64,000 bases of DNA, from positions 558,001-622,000 of the forward strand of contig NC_085881.1 in assembly GCF_035222275.1 (NCBI RefSeq). The letters are read 5' to 3'. Origin of the DNA: Podospora bellae-mahoneyi (lineage: Eukaryota > Ascomycota > Sordariomycetes > Sordariales > Podosporaceae). Both the position numbers and the translations under genes were made by a program. The notes beneath the pieces were generated by a model. The model did no database searches and had not been told where the DNA came from. It saw only the letters and a list, made by a program, of their open reading frames with translations. Each line of letters opens with the position of its first letter. The first letter of the stretch is position 1. Shown here piece by piece: positions 10,605 through 21,234 of this stretch.

Positions 10605-13600
10605 CACCTTGGACCTTGATGTGGAAGATTGCCGTCAACCATCGAAAAAGCTCCATGGACCGGAGACAGTGGTGGTGAGGACAGACAGGTCCGGAAGACG
10701 AGACGTGGCAGAGAGCAACCAGGAAGGAGTGAAGGTGCGGATCTTGGGATTCAACGCATTGTGACTGCTGCTGAGTGTCATAACCAAAGGTAAGAACTGG
10801 GCAGTCGCTTCCATTTATAAGATAGACCTGCCCTTAAGAAACCAGGAACGGAAAGTAGGTACCTCGATAGGTGAGGTAAGTATGTACCTACTTACCTTTG
10901 CTTCTCAGCCCAGGCGAGGCTGGGAAACACCGTCTGCCATTAGCTGGAGCTCTTGCAGTTGGAGCACACAGGCCCCCCGCTCACGCAACGAGACTGCATG
11001 GATATCCACTTCCGGAAAATCTTCTTGGGTTGTCGTCTTGCAGTTTATTCGCTGAGTAAAAGGTGCAAATTTCAAGTTCCCATCAATAACGAGTCTCGAA
11101 GTGAAGATCCCTTGAGGGAAGATGGAGGTGGTTTCGGAATGTGGAATGGCAAGAGACACCGCGCTCGGCAGAGTGCACCCACCCTTGTTGATGCGTGATG
11201 CGGCTCTGCTCATGCCCTGAGCGACGGATCAACACACAAATACCTAGTCTGGCTGGAAGCGGCGCTATCGCTCTTGATGCCACATGCCCCCTTCCCATCC
11301 ATGTATACCCCCGAAGGACCTAGGTTACATCCCAAACCCCTGTCTAGCCGCCCATGATACCAGCCAAAATATGACCACCATTGTGAGTGGCACATTGATA
11401 CCTAGGTACTTAACAGAGCCGCATCCTCTCTGTTTGTCTCGCTAATTTTCTTAATGTTTTTGTGACATCAACCTCCTTGTTTGGTGCTCCCTCCAGAGTT
11501 GCAAAGATTGGCCAATCAAAAATGGCGAAGCTGACTTTTAATGTGGGGTACATTCAGTTGAGCCTCCTTTTTCAAGATTCTGACTGGCCCCCCCACAATC
11601 ATGCTCCGTTAAGCTCAGTCTTCTGAACTTCAACGCTCCAACATCACAACATTTACAACAGAACCCCCACCAACTACCGATAACACAGTGCGTTTCCTCC
11701 GTATCCGTTCCTCAATACCAAGGATCATTGTTTGCCCAGACTATTTATCACATTTGTTGCGTTGGATCGTCATGTTGGCGGTATACATATACCTGCAAGC
11801 TTACCTACTTAGGTACAAGCCAAGCGTGATGAGGCTCTGCTCTCACATTTCAAATTCTTCGTGCCGTCCATTGAGAAACCGTTTCAACAACCTTCCTTTT
11901 GTGTGTCATGGGCTTTGTTTCGTCGGTTAAAGGTTGATGCAAGCTCTTTTACCCCGCTTACTTTACTGTCCTTGTGAGCATTGATTTTTGCTCAAAACTG
12001 GGCGCTGTCTTACCTTCCCTCTTGATGAGGCTCTGCTGTAGGCCCTTTACACTAGCTTCCATCCGGACTGGCACATGAAGTTTCAGTCCCGTGCCTCCTC
12101 CAAATCCCACCTCCCTCCCCCTCTCAGGATGTCAATAACCATATGATATTTCATTTCAGGGTGATATTAGACCCTGTCACTGAGACTATCAGCGCCTCTT
12201 TACATACCTCTAAAATATGCATAGGTATCTCAGGAGGCCTCGCGGCAAGGTGTCCCAGGCTACAATCAAGCCGCCACAAACAAGCTGAAGATCAAAGATC
12301 GTAAGGAATTCAACATGTCTTTGCGGCATTCCACAATTCTAACTTGTCAAGTGTGACAATCTCAACAATTTTCTTATTGACAGCCTTGCCGCCGCCACAC
12401 CAGCGCTATACCGTGAACACCATTCAGCGCCGACATGATATCGTGTGACAATACGCTCTGCTATCACCCTGTTGGCTCCGGGTAGCGGCGAACCTAAAAA
12501 CACAGAACTTTGGCTCCGCTCCGATGGCACTACGGTCCGGTTTCCTCGGCAAGAGCCTCAGTCCACGGTACATCCTGAGGGACATGCATTCTTTACCAGA
12601 CTTGGAATCTCGGCGAGCAGTCTTTCTTGTTTGAGCCTCCGTACATGCGACTTGAGAAATAGGGAATTCGGAGTCTGAGAGAGCAGACGACCGAAATCAG
12701 CACATTGTCGTGTGACCCTTCCCGTCGACCGGACGTGCGATCCCGTTTGAGCATGCGGTCAGCCAAATAACTGCCTGTTTGAAGAAGGAGAAAGTTCAAA
12801 CTCCGTGGGAACACGAGAATCCGGATGCCGAGGTATCGAAAAGCTCGCGATTACGTCAAGGAGAACATTGCCGGACCAAGGATGGAAAAGGACAGTTTGG
12901 CTACTTCCGTTTCTGTCACCGGGCTAGGTCAAATTGCAGAACGTGGGCGAGACTTCAATGGGTGTGTCATTGATCAATGCCGTCAAGGGCTACCCACGTT
13001 CGCGTATCAACGCCATATCCCCTCAAGCGTGGGATGGAATTATGCCGCATCTTTGCATCGATGGCTGCAAGGACGTGGTTTGATCATCTCGGGAGGATGT
13101 CCTGTTACGCGTGCAAAGTTTGTCAGATGATGGTTGAAGGGGGCTGTGTAGGTATGTCAGATACTATGTGCCTGAGGCTGGACGTGAGGGGTGCTTTGGA
13201 CTGGCACTTGAACAAACCGCAGCTCGAAGACATCATGATCAAACTCTCCAAAATTTTCACATCGAAACTTGCGCCTTTACTAAACTTGGTGTTTGCCCAA
13301 CAAAGTACAGCGAAGACACCATCTCTGTTGCTCCTTGCCCTTGGCCGGCAAAGCAGATGGCCTGGCACCAATCATGAGTGGTGGGGGGAGATCTAATGAG
13401 TTTTTCTCCCTCTTGATCTGCCGTTTCATCCGTCTTCTCTCAATAAGGTAGGCCCGGCTATCTGCGGTACCTTATATTTGATAAATTCGTGACGCTGTCA
13501 CGTCGCACAAAGAGGCCCAGCAGCCTTGGCCTGGCCATTATTGAGCCTCGGGGTGACTGATAGCCACATCTAACAATCGAGGGTTAACAATGAGATACTA

Positions 13601-14246
13601 TACTTCGTAGCGGTTTGGCTCGGGTTAATCACCAAGACGCACGCTGCACCGATTCTCGAACCTGTGCAAGCTGCCCTCTTTGCCACGAGTTCTGCATCGT
13701 TTGCGAAGAACTCTAGACATCCATGAAGCTGCGCTGCTATGCAGTATACCACCAACAACACCCTCAGCCTTCTGTGTGCGGGGCCAGCATTTGCCCCTTT
13801 TTTACCCCTTTTTCTATCCAATGCTACACGTCCATCTCTGCAGCAACAAAACTGTGGAGATCACCCAAAGGTCTGATTAAGCAGCCGCTCACAACCATCA
13901 CCTGAGGTAGGGCAAAAAAAGTTAATAGCGGATAAGTCATGTACATGAGATGAGGAATATGGATTAGTAACAAGGTAGCAACGAACCGCATTGTCGCTGT
14001 TGTTCTTTTTTTTTTCGGCCGTCAAGTTCGGGAATATGACTTGCTCGATGAAGAGGGGATGTGGGGTCGGGAAGCTATGACAGCATCAGCTTGGATGATA
14101 GCTCACTTATCAACATTTCACTTACATACATCAAACGTGCTGGAAAGACACCGAGGCTGCCTCATCACTTTTATTCAAGCTGCGCTGCTTGCTTGTAGCA
14201 TTGCGACATTCTTTTACAGTCAACAAACAACATCAACGCCATCAAA
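10605..14246. other. 3.6-kb divergent intergenic region, F-box / MOSC fusion
   Basis: No recognisable gene. ORFs at 12445-12678, 12825-13130 and 12977-13396 (+) have no family I recognise and overlap each other in different frames, so I do not call them. The region contains a perfect 8-bp-arm hairpin (10875-10896), several TACCTA/TAGGTA palindromic motifs (near 10860, 11398 and 11806) and a poly-T run near 14008. It may hold long 5' UTRs or regulatory DNA. Confidence 0.4.
10875..10896. repeat. Small perfect inverted repeat
   Basis: Arms GGTAAGTA and TACTTACC are perfect reverse complements around a 6-nt spacer (TGTACC). It lies about 270 bp upstream of the F-box gene start. Similar TACCTA/TAGGTA motifs recur elsewhere in the window, so this may be one member of a common promoter motif class. 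Confidence 0.45.
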
Positions 14247-16136
14247 ATGGTTCACCAACCACCCCCTCTTCCACTAGGTTCAGACGGCGAGGTCGACCTC
14301 CGCACCCCCCTGACATCAGATACCATCCTCCAAGTCCGCACTGGCCGAATGGCTCCTCTCGCTCCCTTGAGCATAAAATCCGGCATCAACAAAACTTTGA
14401 GGTCTGGACCTGTTCAAATCACAAAGTTAGGGTTGGAAGGTGACGAGCAAGATCCTACGTTTCATGGGGGTGTTGATAAGGCTGTTCACGGGTGTATGTC
14501 CCCTTTTTATTTCTCGACAAAATGCACCTAAACAGTGGCTGATAAGACGAACTACAGACTGCGCAGCCCACTACAAGTCCTGGCAAAAGGAATTCCCCCA
14601 AGCCGCCGACAAGTTCGTCCCCGGTGGGTTCGGGGAGAATCTCGTTCTTGGCTTCATGAACGAGAGGAATGTTTGCATAGGCGACATCTTTGAGATATCA
14701 GACTCAACTGCCGTGTTGCAGATTTCACTTCCAAGACAGCCTTGGTAGGTACCATTTACCCCTTGATCCACCAATCACACAAAACCCCTTCTTGCTTTTT
14801 AACAGTAGTGTTATATATATAAAGCTTCAAACTCAACCACCGCTTCCACCTCCCCAACTTCGCACCCAACACCTACCGCCTCTCCCGGACGGGGTACTAC
14901 TTCCGCATTCTCACTCCCGGGCCCGTCGAAGCAGGGAATAAACTGACTTTGGTCTCCCGCCCCCACCCCGACTGGACTATTGAGCGCATCCAGCGGTACC
15001 TCCATAAGGAAACAGACAACTATGACATGAACCTCGAGCTTTCTCAAATAGAAGAGTTTGGGGCCGAGTGCAAAGACAACTTCACCCGGCGAGTCCTACG
15101 AGCGAGGGCAAAAGCCAATAAAAAACCAAAGGAGAAGTGGGTGCCCTACCAGGTGGTAGAAAGAAAGGAGCAAACAAAGAGGATAACTTCCTTTGTCCTC
15201 GAAGCGGTTGACAAATTTGCGGAAGGAGAAGAGAAGGAGCTCAGTCCAGGTGCTCACGCAAAGATAAAACTGGGAAAGGGCCTCGTCAGGGCGTATTCCA
15301 TCGTCGACGGTGACAAAGAGCGGTTCCAGTTGGCTGTTGCCCTTGAGGAAAAGAGCCGCGGTGGGAGCAAGCACCTCCATCACGAGGTCGAAGTAGGGGA
15401 TGTGCTACAAGTGGGGGCTATCACGGCTGCGGTGCCGACTGTTTCGGCGGCTAGTCACCATGTTTTTGTCGCGGGTGGCGTGGGTGTTACGGCGTTTTTG
15501 GCAATGGTATGTATGTCTTGGAAATGCAGCTTTAGGTCCCAACCAACCAGGCTGACAAAGATTTTCTACAAGGTCGAGTTCTACAAGAGTATACACTACA
15601 GCGTTGTCCTGCATTACGCCGTCCGATCTGCAGATGATGTGCCGTTTCGAGACCGGATCGAGGAGCTGAAGAAGGAAGGACAGCTGGTGCTCTACGACAA
15701 GGCTGCCGGGCAGAGGATGGATATACGGCAGATCATCCAGAGTAGGGGTTGGAACTCGCAGCTGTATTTCTGCGGGCCAAAGAGATTGATGGATCAGGCC
15801 GAGAGGGAGGTCAAAGAACTTGGTGTTTATCAAAAGGAGGTGCACTACGAAGCCTTCGAGGCAGACCTGAGCGGGGATCCCTTTGAGGCTGTCGTGGCGA
15901 ACAAGGGCGGGGTGGTTGTCAAGGTCGGGGAAGACGAAACCCTGCTCAAGGTCCTGCAGAAGCAGTTTGACCAGCCCGACTCGAGCTGCTGTGTTGGGAA
16001 CTGCAAGACTTGTCTGGTTGAGCTCAAGGCTGGCCGGGTTGATCACCGCGGGACGGCTCTGACGGATGACGAGAAGGTCACCTCAATGTTGTCGTGCGTC
16101 AGCCGTGGGGTTGGGCGTATTACCATTGAGATCTGA
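14247..16136 (+). CDS. MOSC domain - flavin/NAD reductase - 2Fe-2S ferredoxin fusion protein
   Basis: Exons 14247-14493, 14558-14744, 14825-15506 and 15573-16136 give 559 aa. Order: YiiM-like MOSC domain (about 25-180, with HGGVDKAVHGYC, PGGFGENL and the conserved LPRQPCFKL, Cys at the exon 2/3 junction), a YiiM-type three-helix segment (about 188-240, HPDWTIERI), a phthalate-dioxygenase-reductase-type module (RAYSIVDG flavin motif near 300, GGVGVT nucleotide motif near 362), and a plant-type 2Fe-2S domain with ligands C511, C516, C519 and C547 (C-x4-C-x2-C-x27-C). Known: MOSC proteins bind molybdenum cofactor, and bacterial YiiM/YcbX reduce N-hydroxylated bases. Inferred: a self-sufficient molybdenum N-oxide/N-hydroxyl reductase taking electrons from NAD(P)H. 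The last intron (66 nt) is stop-free and a multiple of three. The gene converges with an MFS transporter 180 bp away. Confidence 0.9.
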
Positions 16137-16316
16137 TGGATCGGCCGGGTGGCTTCATCAAGATAGCCGGCTGCATGTTCCGGTCTGCGTCAGCTGATGC
16201 TGTGTTGAGCATGCGACGGCCGTTCAAAGGTGGGTAAAGATATCACCCGTTGCACGCTAGAAATGCTGAAGAACTGCACTTGTGATCACTCATCCCGTAC
16301 TTCTCCCCGAGTCCTG

Positions 16317-18025
16317 CTACATAACCCCGCTTGTTGATGCTGGTAGTTCTTCATCATCGGGTCTTTGTCTTTTGGGCACCTCATCAGGCCTCGCCCCAAG
16401 CCAAAAAGAGACAACCGCTCCTGCCGCAGCCCACACACCACAATACCATGTGGTGGTTCCCCAACCTGGTCCTGCTTGGATGTACCCAGCTGTGATGCTG
16501 CCAATCGTCCCACCGAGAGCGTATGCAGTGGTGAACAGACCATAGGCGATACCGTAGACCCCCTTTTCACCCCACACTCCCGGCTGTTGAGCCTCACGCT
16601 CATCGATAGCGTAGGTTATTTCTGCCATGAGGGGTGTGTTGGCCAAGGTAACAAGTGTAACGCCCAACAACGTCAAAAGTGCACAAAGCAAGACCTTGTG
16701 CTCTATCGTGTTACGCGTCACAAATCGAAGGCAGACCAACGGCGGGATAGAGAGGGCAAACCCGGCGACTGAAAACCACTTGGCGCCATGCTTGTCGGCG
16801 AGCTTACCAACAATCGGAGATACAAAACCGGGGACCATGACACAGATGAAGATCAGGCCGGCTGCCGTCGAGTTCCATTCGAATGTTTGTTTAACGTAGA
16901 GCGGAATCACAGTATCAAACGCGAACCTGTCAGAGAAATCAGCACTCGCAAGGCTATTGGCAAATGACCGGCCTATCGGACCCGACCCGGAGCAAAAAGG
17001 ACAAGTTCTCACACGATACACGCTTCAATCGCTATGCCAACCAAGGCAGCTAACATGCGACGATTCTTGATTAGCTCCCAATGGGGGTGTTTTGCAGGAT
17101 TCAGAACCGGCGTCGACAATGCTGCAATCGGGTCACCGGAACTGGTTCCGGCTCGGGTCGGTGAGGGTGGCAAGGCTGGGTCCGCTCCTGCATGGCTTGT
17201 TGCTTGGACCTGCTTTTCCACATTTTCCCTGTTATCGGTAGTTGTAGTTACACTTTCAGCTTCCGAAGACTCAGGTCCTACGACCCATTGTTGAGCAACT
17301 CTCTTCTCAACCAACACCAGGCGGAGAGCGATATCGCAGGCTACAACTGCAAAGGCGATATAGAACACAGCATAGTAGCCAGCTGCTTCGTATACCGCCC
17401 CACCAATAACCGGTGAGATCAGCAAGCCTACCGACATGGCAATCGTGACATATCCCATGGCATAACCGATGTCTCTCCCGACCGTGTCGACCAACAATGC
17501 CAGTCCAACCGACCAAACGATGGCGGCACTTAGTCCTTGGAGCAGCCTCCCCACCACAAGCAGGGCAATCGTCTTGCTCAGACACAACAGTAGGGTAGAC
17601 CCGCAGAGCGCCACCAGCCCAAGAAGCAGCGGCCATCTACGCGATGAGGAATGGTCGGCGTAAAACCCGACAATCGGAGCACCCAGGAAAAGAGTGACGT
17701 TGTAACAGGCGAGCAAGATGGCGGTCCATTCTTGCACTTTGTTTTCTGCCAACCCGATCTGTTCCAAGAGGCTGAATGGGAAAACGGGCACGATTAGGCC
17801 GTAGAACAGAATGTCGGTGAAAATAGCCAAACAGACGGTAAGGAGGATAAAGAAGGTGGAGGAACGGAACTCGAGGAAAGGCGGTGGTTGTTCAACATTT
17901 TTGCGGCGGGTGCCGGGGAAGTTGATAAATGATAGTAGACGTGACCGCTTGGGTGTGGTAGCACCAGCTGAGACACTATCCAAGCCAGTCATTCTCTTGT
18001 GACGGTAACTCTTAGTAAATCTCAT
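16317..18025 (-). CDS. MFS transporter (drug:H+ antiporter / vesicular-amine-transporter-like)
   Basis: Exon 1 is 18025-17013, the intron 17012-16927 (86 nt, GTGAGA donor, CAG acceptor) and exon 2 16926-16317, giving 540 aa. About 12 hydrophobic segments fall in two halves. The loop between TM2 and TM3 reads GFYADHSSSRRWPLLLG, the MFS motif A position, with a matching GKLADKHGAK in the second half. A long polar loop rich in Ser/Thr/Glu separates the halves (about 240-330). Known: this subfamily exports small organic cations or drugs. The start ATG at 18025 is the first in frame; an ATG at 17992 is also possible. The gene ends 180 bp from the MOSC fusion gene on the other strand. The substrate is unknown. 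Confidence 0.88.
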
Positions 18026-18468
18026 CAACTTGGCGTACGTTGGTTGGGACCTGAGATCAAGGTATGTGTATAACCACTCATGAAAATCAACGAAGCACCC
18101 TGGGAGCTGAAGGGGGCTTCTCAAAAAACAAGCAGATTTGTAGTCAAAAAGTCATTGACGCAAATGCCGGAAAGCGGCATTTTAGAGCTGGTCATGATGT
18201 GACCGAATCGCCAGCAGCAAAAGACCGATCATTCATACAATCGGAAGCATGAGCTCAAAGCACTTGCCCCAATTCATCGTCACTACCGCCGCTCCGATAA
18301 GCTCAGCTCTTATCGCCTATCGCAGGCCAACCAATAGACTAACATGGATAACGCCGCAAATGCCAAAGTGGGTCACAAAAGTTTCTCGACCTTTAATCAA
18401 CCACTCAATCCATCGCGACCATCTCCCACACGCGTTCACCAGCCAAATTCATCCCTACATCCCACAAA
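18026..18468. other. Divergent promoter, MFS transporter / Rrp7
   Basis: A 443-bp gap. It contains an ACGCGT hexamer at 18430-18435, 34 bp before the Rrp7 start, that may be chance. Nothing else is recognised. Confidence 0.5.
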
Positions 18469-19440
18469 ATGCCTTCAACGCCCCCCACACTAGGGGACTT
18501 CACCGTCCTCCCCATCTCCATCCCACCATTACCCTCCTTCCCCAAACCAACAATCCACTACCTCTACCTCCGCCGCAACACCCCCAAGATTCCCACCCCA
18601 ACCGACTCCCGCTCCCTCTTCCTCAACAACTGCCCAGTCGACAGCACCGACATCCACCTCCGCTCCCTCTTTGCATCACTAGTGGGACCCGGCCGCTTCG
18701 AATCCGCCACCTTTGAAGACGAGCGCAAAGACACCGCCCACAAGCTCTCCCCACTGGACGCCGCCGTCCCAGTTAACGCCGTCCACCTCCTCCGAGCGCA
18801 CGGTAGCACCAAGAAGCGAAAACGCGAGGAAGAAGAAGACGCGGAAAGAAGCAAGGAAGACGAGGCCGCCAGGCTTCCCTCGACGTGGACCCGCCCGCTA
18901 CGAAGATCAGGCAGCACAGCGGTGGTATTACTAGCAGACGAGAAATCCGTCGAGCAAGTCCTCAAAGCATGTGCCAAGGCTTCCAAGACGAAGAAGTACC
19001 CTGAATGGGGCGCTGGTGTCGCTGATAAAGTCCCTGCGTTGGGATCAGTCTGGGTCAAGCAACATAACCGGCTCTGCTACCCCGACCCTGCCACCCTTCA
19101 ACAAGCGGTTGACGCTTTCTCTGCTGTTTTTGCCAGAAGGGAGAAGGAAGCCGCCGAGATTTCCAAGAGATTGCGCAACGAGCCGGATGAGGATGGTTTC
19201 GTTACTGTGACGAGAGGGGGCAGGAACACACCGGCGAGTAGGTCCGAGGCGGAGGAGGCAAGGAAGAAGATGATTGAGCGGGCGGAGAAGAAGAGGCAGG
19301 AGATGGAGGGATTGTACAGATTCCAGCTGAGGGAGAAGCAAAAGGAGGAGCAGGAGGAGTTGCTGATGAGGTTTGAGGATGACAGGAAGAAGCTGGAGGC
19401 GATGAGGATGAAGAGGGGCAAGTTTGTGCCTGAGGCGTGA
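18469..19440 (+). CDS. rrp7: Ribosomal RNA-processing protein 7 (Rrp7)
   Basis: Single exon, 323 aa. The N-terminal half has the Rrp7 RRM-like fold signature (FTVLPISIP at the start, LFLNNCPVD, VNAVHLLRAHG), interrupted by a charged KRKREEEED insertion. The C-terminus is the family's hallmark: DEDGFVTVTRGGR followed by a long Lys/Arg/Glu helix with LYRFQLREKQKEEQEELL and a KRGKF end. Known: Rrp7 is part of the UTP-C/CK2 subcomplex of the 90S pre-ribosome and is needed for 18S rRNA maturation in the nucleolus. The length fits the family. The ATG at 18469 starts the conserved segment directly. Confidence 0.93.
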   Translation: MPSTPPTLGDFTVLPISIPPLPSFPKPTIHYLYLRRNTPKIPTPTDSRSLFLNNCPVDSTDIHLRSLFASLVGPGRFESATFEDERKDTAHKLSPLDAAVPVNAVHLLRAHGSTKKRKREEEEDAERSKEDEAARLPSTWTRPLRRSGSTAVVLLADEKSVEQVLKACAKASKTKKYPEWGAGVADKVPALGSVWVKQHNRLCYPDPATLQQAVDAFSAVFARREKEAAEISKRLRNEPDEDGFVTVTRGGRNTPASRSEAEEARKKMIERAEKKRQEMEGLYRFQLREKQKEEQEELLMRFEDDRKKLEAMRMKRGKFVPEA

Positions 19441-20684
19441 GGAAGGGTTGGAAGCACTGGAAGACAAAAATGAGATACCCCAATGGAAAGCGTCAAGGAA
19501 GTTCGAAATGAGAAGTGATATTGCGAATGGTGAGTTCATTTTCTCTGCCTCTTTTCTTCTATCACGCCACAAGACTATGATGACGCACGCGGGGCCATCA
19601 GATTATCCATTGTCCTTTGGCGTTTTCATACCCATCGAGACGAAGGATGTATGCTGTACAAAAACCGCGTTACAATAATCTTCTCAAACATTCTGAAGTC
19701 TTTACCTACTACTCTCTTACCTCGTTGAGCGCAAAGCTGGATGGGGTTGCAGTTTCGACTAACATTGTCAATTTTACTAGAGACCTAATCAAGTCAGGAC
19801 GGAGAGTGACCATCACAACTAGATATCGATGTTCAAGGACTAGAGAAGGTTAGGTCATCTTGACATAGCCTTAGTTTGCTGGGCTGCCCTTCTACAATGT
19901 AGCAGCTGCAAAGGTGCAATGCCAACAGTATTGTCGTATGAGAACGAGAGTTTGAGGAAGTTTTAAGATTATTCATCCTTGGACTCGTGATGATTATGAG
20001 TGATGTGGGATTAGCACTATTGAAAGCTAGTGCCTCGTGGTTACATGAAGTTCGGCAGTTATCCTGCCAGCGGGCTCTTGATGTTTGATATTCCTAGAAT
20101 GCCAGAAGACCATCGGCGATATCCGCCAGGATCAACAGTTAGCGGCTCCATATTTTGGATTCTTGGACCTGCGTCATAGGAATACACATTGTTGATTTGA
20201 CGTCACAAAATAACTTCAACTTCGTGATGGACACTCATTAAACATACGAAGACAAAAACGGTTCTATTTTGCCCTTTGTAAAGGCATCTGTCTGTCTATT
20301 CATCGCAGAATCATTCTTTACAATACACGAAAAGATTTCGCCTTCTCGACTTGTAAACGCCGCCATTTTCCCCCTCTTTAGAAGAGAAACACACAGAATG
20401 CAACCCCGCCCAGTGTCCTCGCTGATAAACAGCCCGTATGAAAAACCCAAAACGCTAAAAAGGAATTTCATGAAGCTCATCTATCGCTCTGCAAAACCCC
20501 ACCCATATGTCTTGAAATCATCATCTCTAGCCCAACCAGCAAGCTAGCCGGTGAAAATGAGGATGGTTCATTATCCTCCCTTCCATGCCCCATGTTATCC
20601 CAGGACTCGGCGTTTATATCCCGCCCAGTCCCGACCATCGAGGCAGGACCCTCTAGAAGTAAAGTTATCCGGACATGAGTCCCT
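19441..20684. other. Intergenic region between converging Rrp7 and Mbf1
   Basis: About 1.24 kb, AT-richer than the flanks. It contains only short ORFs without homology. I see no repeat, RNA gene or mobile element here. Confidence 0.5.
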
Positions 20685-21234
20685 TCACTTCTTCTCCTTC
20701 TTCTCAAACTTTGGCTTGCCGATATCGCTCCCTCTGAGTTTGACGTTGAGGACGCGCTCCATATTGGAAAGGACCTTCTGGTCTGGGGTGGCGTCACCGC
20801 GCTCGAAGGAGGCGACGATGGTGGGGGTGGTGTTGCACTTGGTGGCGAGATCCTTCTGGGTCATGCCCTTGGTGCCGTTGGGGTTGGCGAATTCGGAGCG
20901 GGCTTTTTGGATAGCCTGGCCGACTTCCTTGCCGACGGTCTTGGGCTTGACGATATCGTCGGCGCGGTCGACCATGGTGAGGCGCTGGCCTTCTACACCG
21001 GGCTTGGAGGCCTGGGTATGGAAATGTTAGTTATTGATGACTACGCGGTTGTTAAAAAGACGCAGAACATACAGCGTTGCCAGCCCCGAACTTCTTCTCG
21101 GTCGCGATGGCGGCACCGCTACGGCGAGCAGCGTTGAGGGCTGATTGGCCGCGGACAACAGTCTCACGGGGTCCGCCGGCGCCGCTGCGGACATTCTTTC
21201 CAATCTTGACTGTATCGGTATCCCAGGCAGACAT
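20685..21234 (-). CDS. mbf1: Multiprotein-bridging factor 1 (Mbf1)
   Basis: Exon 1 is 21234-21073 (54 codons), the intron 21072-21012 (GTATGT donor, CCAG acceptor) and exon 2 21011-20685, giving 162 aa. The N-terminal MBF1 domain ([14 protein letters not shown], then [13 protein letters not shown]) is followed by a Cro/C1-type helix-turn-helix ([19 protein letters not shown], then [13 protein letters not shown]) and a basic [11 protein letters not shown] tail. Known: Mbf1 is a conserved coactivator bridging bZIP activators such as Gcn4 to TBP, and it limits ribosomal frameshifting at stalled ribosomes. The length is normal for fungi. The gene is divergent from the GFA enzyme gene 2 kb away. 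Confidence 0.96.

Noticed and set aside
12977-13396. 139-codon plus ORF in the F-box/MOSC gap
   Set aside because: It overlaps two other open frames, shows no coding-like motif or family, and has no supporting splice structure.
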